Shown piece after piece: positions 58,728 to 64,000 of a stretch of 64,000 bases of DNA. Position 1 is the first letter of the stretch. Every line of letters starts with the position of its first letter. Where the stretch lies: assembly GCA_029953675.1 (NCBI GenBank), contig JAMWBK010000006.1, positions 1,674,001-1,738,000 of the forward strand, in the 5' to 3' direction. Source of the DNA: Rhodosorus marinus (taxonomy: Eukaryota > Rhodophyta > Stylonematophyceae > Stylonematales > Stylonemataceae). Position numbers and translations under genes: made by a program. A model generated the notes under the pieces. The model saw only the letters and a program-made list of their open reading frames with translations. It had not been told where the DNA came from and did no database searches.

Positions 58728-60043
58728 CACTATAAAAGCACCCTCAGCACCTCCGCAAAACCCCCTACTAATCGTCAAGCTAACCCCTCAAAAGCAGCCA
58801 GAACCAACCAGGTAGATAAAAAAACAGAAAACGACCGCTCGGCGATCAAAAACCCGTCCAACCCTCAACGCTTGAGCTATGAGCCCACCCAAACATAGCA
58901 GAATCCATTCATATGATTCCAAACCCAAGTCAAAGCCAGCCCCAAAAACTAGTTCTTCGATCGCGAACTCCCGCACCAGGCTTCCGTGTCAGAACGACGG
59001 AAGAAGAACGGAAGCTAAAGAACAACCGCGAGAGCAACAAGAAAACGGAAAGCTAGGCGTATCGAAGATCAGTTTCACTCAACACTGCCGCTTGGATCTC
59101 CGGAGACGAATGAAAAAAAAAATCCTTCCCGCTCGAACGAAACCCCGAACCCGGACAAAACCTCGATCGCAGGCCACGTGCAAGCTTAAGAAGAAAGCCC
59201 AGATGCCAAACGACCACTACTAAGCAGTATTTTTATTGTACAGCAGTTGCGCTCAACCCTCTCCGCTTTGATCTTTCAAGACGAAGACAACTCCCTCAAA
59301 CCCCTCGACCTCCCGCGCCGAAAATTCCAGAAGAAGAAACCGACGCGTAAACGATAAAGAAACACGGCCGAAGTAAACTATTAGTCGTCTTTAAAGCTCG
59401 ATCGCCCGCGGCGAAACCCCCAACCCCGACCCCCCCCCCAGAGAAGAAAGACAGGTGCTAAACGACAAACAGAGCTGGCCAAAGTAAACTCCTGTCGTAT
59501 TGAACCTCGATCGCCGACGGCCGACGGCGAAACCCGAGAACAAGAAACCGATGCTAAACGATAAAGACACCCGCCAAAAGTGAGCTCTAGTTTTATTGAA
59601 AAGTAGGTTCGAGATGACAAACTCCACTCCGACCCCAGCGATCTTCAATCGACTCACCAACTCTTCCCTTCGATCGCCGCCTTCAGGATCCACTTGTTAA
59701 AGTTTACCAGCGCTGCCAAAGAGCACCAACAGTTGTAAGTGCTTTTGCGGTGAATGACATTATACAACGAAATCGTCTTGCGGATCGAAGTTGGAGCAGG
59801 CACTGTTTGGTGACGTAGACCTACTAGTAGAACCAACCAATGTAGCCGTTGAGCTTTTAAACTGAAGGCTTTCCTCCCACCGAGCGGGAGGTGCAGGCGC
59901 TTTGGAGTTGGGAGCGTTGAGCGTACGGATCTTGAGGTGGAATAGTCCCGAGGATCGAGCTCTGGGTCAGAAGATTATGGAGACTGAGTGTCCTTGCTCT
60001 TAACCTCCGCTTTGAACGCAGCTGGTAGTAAATCCTGGCATAC
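58728..60043. other. CLP1-SLX4 divergent spacer
   Basis: 58730-59300 is C/A-rich on the plus strand, the leader side of CLP1; a Lys/Pro-rich ORF at 58879-59223 there is not convincing. 59300-59610 holds a tandem repeat listed separately. 59620-60043 leads into the SLX4-like gene; nothing else is seen. Confidence 0.4.
59300..59610 (+). repeat. Degenerate tandem repeat, unit about 100-110 bp, three copies
   Basis: Each copy has a GCGAAAC... block, then GAAGAAA or GAACAAGAAA, CGATGCTAAACGATAAAGA-like sequence and AAAGTAAACT...TCGT..T.AAGCTCGATCGCC. Copies begin near 59310, 59410 and 59515. The blocks keep their order, so these are direct repeats rather than chance low complexity. Confidence 0.7.
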
Positions 60044-62180
60044 ATGGGGAATGACGAGTGCGACATTTGTCGTATGGATCTCGAACTGTTGTCTGGGCTT
60101 GAAAGGCAGTCGCATTTGAAGTCGTGCACTGAAGCTAAGCCTACGCCGGCTCCTGAGAAGCCGGCGACAGAGTGTCATATCTGTGGAAAGCGCCTTGCTC
60201 ACTTGCCGAAGCATACTGCTCTGAATCACCTGAAGAGGTGTGAACGGAAAATCACTCCCGTCGAGCAAAATGGGCCTCCTAAGAAGAGGCAGCGTAGGTC
60301 CTCTAGGAAGTAAGCTAGTTCGATGCAAACGGTTGCGGTCGCGTTGGGTGGATTGTCTAAAGTAACTGACGACTACGTTCATGTGCCGCATCCATAGGAA
60401 ACCGAAAGCTCCCACCGACAACGATCTATGGAGATTTCTGACGTCGTTGGGCCTTGGTAGATACTCTGAAACCCTTACCATGGAAGGCGTGGACCTTGAA
60501 GCGCTAAGGCTTCTATCTGACGGAGAACTGTCGGCTCTGAGAATACCGCTGGTTGCGAGAAAACGCATTTCAGAGTCACTACCGCTCCTCGCTGGAAAGG
60601 GCTTTAGTTCGGTGGATGCCAGTGCTTCTCTTGGTGAAGAGGACGCAGAAGAGGTGAGATGCCGGTGCCACCTGAGATAGCGCTCGAAGCCACTTTCTGC
60701 AGGTTAGATGATCTCAGACACATGTTGAACTCGGGTTTTTTCAACCCAGGATTTGATTCTGACTCAGGCAATGAACGATAGCCGTCTGCAACTTGAACGC
60801 GGGAGTGACTTTGGACCAAAGCTCTGGCTAGCAACAAAAATAGCGGATGAGAACCCTCTGCCCACGGACCACTCCCGATCCCCCGAACTCGATGAAGTGA
60901 TTCATATCGAAGACAGTAACGGAGAAACGGAGAGTCGAGTTCTTAACGCAAGCCAGAACCTATGGCACTCAACAGACGACAGTCAAAGTCGAGACTCGGA
61001 GAAGCTTGACTCTACCACGGGTCGCTCAATAGCTTCAGGCAGTCCGCGAAGTCCTCCCGACAGTGTTGGCATCCTAGCAACGGAAGACGGTGACTACCCC
61101 AATCCAAAGATGGTTGATGGAGTTTCAACCAGCGGCCAGAAACCTGGAGGTGTAGCTGGTGACTGCCAGGTTGAAGATTCTGAGAATCCGAGTTCGATGA
61201 CGGCTCTTGTTCCTGAGGTGAACGTTTCCGAAAGCCTACACTGTCCTGTGAAAATCGGATCCGCACATGAGGAGATCGATGTCAGCTATACTGATCCGGA
61301 AAGTAGCAGTCGGGTTCACAGTGGGAGCCAACGTCTAAATTCTGCTGCAGATCAAAGTCATTGTGGAGGTTCAGAGAACCTTGTTTCTAGAACTGGTCAT
61401 CTTCCTCAAAAAAGGCTCAGCGAAAGCAGGAAAGTTCCCTTGGACGCAGAAGCCCCGCAAACCACCTTTCGTGAGGACGACCGGTGAGTCAGCGACCTTG
61501 ACCCTCGAAGTTGCATGGTTCATTTGTTCCTGACTCACTCTAGATGAGTGTGAATTGTTACTGTGAAGAACTCCTGCGCAGGAGGTAGTGAAGCGGCGCA
61601 CTAATGTACTTGAAACAATCCTAGAAGAACAGGTATGGAGATCGCGTTCACTTTCCGCACAGAGCTTGCACATAAGATGAATAATATATTAGTCTCCCCA
61701 TCTGTACTGCCTCCGAAAATCGTAAGCTAAAGCGTGGATGCCTTTGATAAACAGACGGACGTAGGTTACAGTATGCTAGGTGGGAGCCAGGGCAGTTGGC
61801 GTAGAAAACCTTTGGCAGAGAGGTCTAATGTCACTACCCGGGAAGAGTCAAGTTCGGAGTCGGAGCACCTACCTGATCCGTATGGTGAGCGCGATTTGCC
61901 TTCGAATATCGAATAGCTCTAGTCGCTTTTTGTTGGCGCATGCGTTTTTCACTGAACCGCTTATCTTGCGTTCGTTGTAGAGAAGCGATGGTCTGGGTAT
62001 TGCGACGAAGAACTGTGTGGTGTGCTCCGAAACTCGGATCTCTATGACGACCTGTTGCTAAGAGCGCATGTGGAATTCAGCCGTATCCATAAGCACTTCC
62101 AGGATGCTGGTGTGAAACTACCCAAGACCGTGTTGGCAAGATTTCTTGTAGACCAGGGCCTGGGATGGAAGCACAGCTGA
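60044..62180 (+). CDS. SLX4-like structure-specific endonuclease scaffold with UBZ4, SAM and CCD
   Basis: SLX4 binds the nuclease SLX1 and organises Holliday-junction and cross-link repair. Exon 1 (60044-60311) encodes two UBZ4-type fingers: CDICRMDLELLSGLERQSHLKSC broken as C-x2-C...H-x3-C, and CHICGKRLAHLPKH...H-x3-C. Exon 2 encodes a SAM domain (NDLWRFLTSLGLGRYSETL, VDLEALRLLSDGELSAL, RKRISESL). Exon 3 is a long polar region. The final exon gives the SLX4 C-terminal domain that binds SLX1: LRNSDLYDDLLL, FQDAGVKLPKTVLARFLVDQGLGW. Phases fit for the exon 1-2, 2-3 and last junctions; the junction around 61,640-61,740 is unresolved. Vertebrate SLX4 has BTB and SAP, not SAM. Confidence 0.75.
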
Positions 62181-62483
62181 TCAGCTCGCAGGGGCTCAAA
62201 CCTGAACAAAGGAGTGACTGAGAAAAGTTTACCATAATATCTAATTGACTGGAGCCTGCCCAATCAAGAGACTCCCGTTTTTTGGTGGGCTTTGTCGAGG
62301 CATATTTGACGAGCTCCATCCTTCTTTCTAACAAAAAGTTGTAAAATTAATTGGCGAGAAGAAAAAGCAGAGCCCCAAGCAAACAATGCTGGCTGGTGGA
62401 GCAACATGGCCTTAATAATTTTCAAGAAAATGCAGATCTTGGACTCCAACATGTGCACTGATCATCTTCCTCCGTCGCTCGTG
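62181..62483. other. Convergent SLX4-like / FAD enzyme 3' region
   Basis: About 300 bp between two convergent stop codons. A/T-rich in the middle (AATAATTTTC near 62415). No gene is seen. Confidence 0.5.
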
Positions 62484-64000
62484 TTAGTCACTAAGGTATT
62501 TGAGTGTGTCTTTCGCCACCTGGATTCCGGACGAGATAGCACCGTTCACTGTTGGGGTTGATCGATGATCGCCGCACACAAAAACACCTCGTCCAACCTG
62601 TGAAAAAGCCAAGCGTAGCCGTACGTCAAGACCAGCCCATCTGTGAAACAGCGCAGGGTTCCAGGTCGTGCATACCTCAACGCCCTTGCTCGCAGAGAAG
62701 GGTACATTCTGGGCGGGCTGAGAATACGGAATCTTATACGTCCTCAAATGTGTCCACTGGTTCACGTAGTCAGAACCCCACCATTCAGACATGTGAGATT
62801 TCACCAACCGTTCGAGCTCTGCGTCAGATCGATGTACGTCGTCGCCAATAACCGTGGTTGAAACGAGTGTCTTTCCTACAGGAGCATAATTCGCAGAGAC
62901 AGAACTTGGGAAGCAAGTATTCCCAACAACTCCCGCAGAACGACCTTCTCCGTTGAGGAATAGGATGGGTTTCTGTCCAGAAGGCAAAACATGGCAAAAA
63001 CACATCAGCCCCTGAACCTGACAAAAACTCAGGTCGGAAGAACGTACAGAAATTGGGGGAGGTTGATCCGACGAAAAGTACAAATTGGCGCAACCACGTG
63101 GCTTTGATGACTCAATTCGATCTCCGAAGAGAGCTGATGCCGCTGGTGGATCAGCGGCCACGACAATAACCTTCGCTTCAATTCTCTGGCCATCCTCAGT
63201 CTCAACCGTTCCTCCACCGCTTTCATTCATGCTGATGGATTTCACCCCTGTGTTTAGCTGAATTTTGTCCCTCAAGGGACCCGCAACATGCTGCGTTACA
63301 GCCCCGATACCTTTGAGAGGATTGTTTTTCCAACATGCTTAATGCAGTGAGCCATAACTGCAGCTTTTCGACGGTCTTCGCGTTTCCAATTTACCTTTGG
63401 ACGGCAACGATGCCGGAGCAGACAAGAACATTCTGAAAACGTATTCAAACATCCTTGAAGATTGTTCCTCCAGTGGTGCGAGGAAGATGCCTTGATAGAA
63501 AGGAGTGAAAAAGCGATCAATCATGCTCGAGGTGAACCCTTCTCTGCGGAGATATTCAGCGGTCGTATATTCATCCCTTTTGAAGCCACAGATTTTCACA
63601 GAGAAAATAGTAAATGATGTTGCCAAGACCAAGGCCCGAATCATTTCATGTTTCGTTTTCTTCGCACGTTGTCCTACCTCTGCAGGATGCTGTCCAAAGG
63701 GAGATTGGCGATTTTGGTGCGAAGGAGGGCTACTCTTGCCTTGTCCATGAAGGTACCAACTGGTGATACCAATGATTCTGGAGTGTCCTGGATTCTTCGG
63801 AGAGGGTCCTAAACATTTTGATATAGATTCTCAGTAAGTATACGACCAACTGCTAGTGAAAACGTTGTCCCGTTGCCCACAAAGACGCGGTTTCGAGGAG
63901 CGAACGAACTGGACTTACTGAAACAAGATGGTGAGCTCCTTCGCAGTAAACGAGCGCCCCGGGGAGGAACGGCTTCAGATCTAGTTGCTCGTAGTCAAGG
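62484..64000 (-). CDS. FAD-dependent amine-oxidase-family enzyme (phytoene-desaturase-like), 5' part outside window
   Basis: Last five or so exons of a flavoprotein; the FAD-binding N-terminus lies beyond 64000. Visible order: LDLKPFLPGALVYCEG, DPLRRIQDTPESLVSP, a helical REGFTSSMIDRFFTPFYQGIFLAP segment, SLPSKG, LNTGVKSI...VETEDGQRIEAKVIVVAADPP (second FAD-domain strand), and a C-terminal VFVCGDHRSTPTVNGAISSG, the amine-oxidase/desaturase FAD motif (GDx...NGAxxSGxxAA). Relatives include carotenoid desaturases and isomerases of cyanobacteria and plastids and uncharacterised plant amine oxidase-like proteins. Substrate is not evident; a plastid role is inference. Confidence 0.7.

Noticed and set aside
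58879-59223. Lys/Pro/Arg-rich 114-codon ORF
   Set aside because: Composition follows the C/A-rich leader of CLP1; no family signal.

Overview
The window is nuclear DNA of a eukaryote. Genes sit close together on both strands and almost every one is broken by short spliceosomal introns, mostly 70-130 bp, with donors such as GTAAGT or GTACGT and acceptors ending in CAG or TAG. Protein families are typically eukaryotic: TRAPP, COG, exportin, RNA polymerase III, CCR4-NOT, Paf1 complex, CLP1. A phytoene-desaturase-like FAD enzyme and a carbohydrate sulfotransferase would fit an alga with sulfated polysaccharides, perhaps of the red lineage, but this is inference and the species is not identified.

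Layout. 1-3.8 kb: a partial unknown gene (-), organellar ribosomal protein uS4 (-), TRAPP subunit Trs33/TRAPPC6 (+), a small coiled-coil protein (+). 4.0-7.7 kb: COG1 (-), 11 exons. 9.8-11 kb: a basic unknown protein (-). 12.5-14.3 kb: a type II membrane sulfotransferase (-). 14.6-16.1 kb: repeat-rich spacer with two inverted duplications. 16.6-17.8 kb: WD40 protein resembling PEX7 (+). 17.9-22.0 kb: one gene (-) encoding an acetolactate-synthase-like ThDP enzyme fused to an aldehyde dehydrogenase. 22-26 kb: gene-poor, with an inverted repeat. 26-29.7 kb: bZIP factor (+), a 37-bp degenerate repeat array, RNA polymerase III subunit RPC5 (+). 29.9-32.5 kb: one gene (-) encoding an adenylate kinase domain fused to NAD kinase, followed upstream by a decayed copy of its P-loop exon. 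34.5-41 kb: LEO1 (-), CNOT9 (+), PRCC-like (-). 42-46.7 kb: exportin-4 (+). 47.6-50.7 kb: SDR (-) and GNAT (-). 53.9-62.2 kb: IPI1/TEX10-like (+), CLP1 (-), SLX4-like with UBZ4, SAM and CCD (+). 62.5-64 kb: FAD amine-oxidase-family enzyme (-), cut by the window end.

The genes are housekeeping genes of unrelated pathways, as expected in a eukaryote, so clustering carries little functional meaning. The most notable content is the two domain fusions. For both I traced every exon; all splice phases agree and the ORF is continuous (1,085-1,089 aa and 647 aa). Other points of interest are the TGACGTG-bearing repeat array between the bZIP gene and RPC5, the SAM domain in SLX4, and G/T-rich leaders ahead of many start codons.
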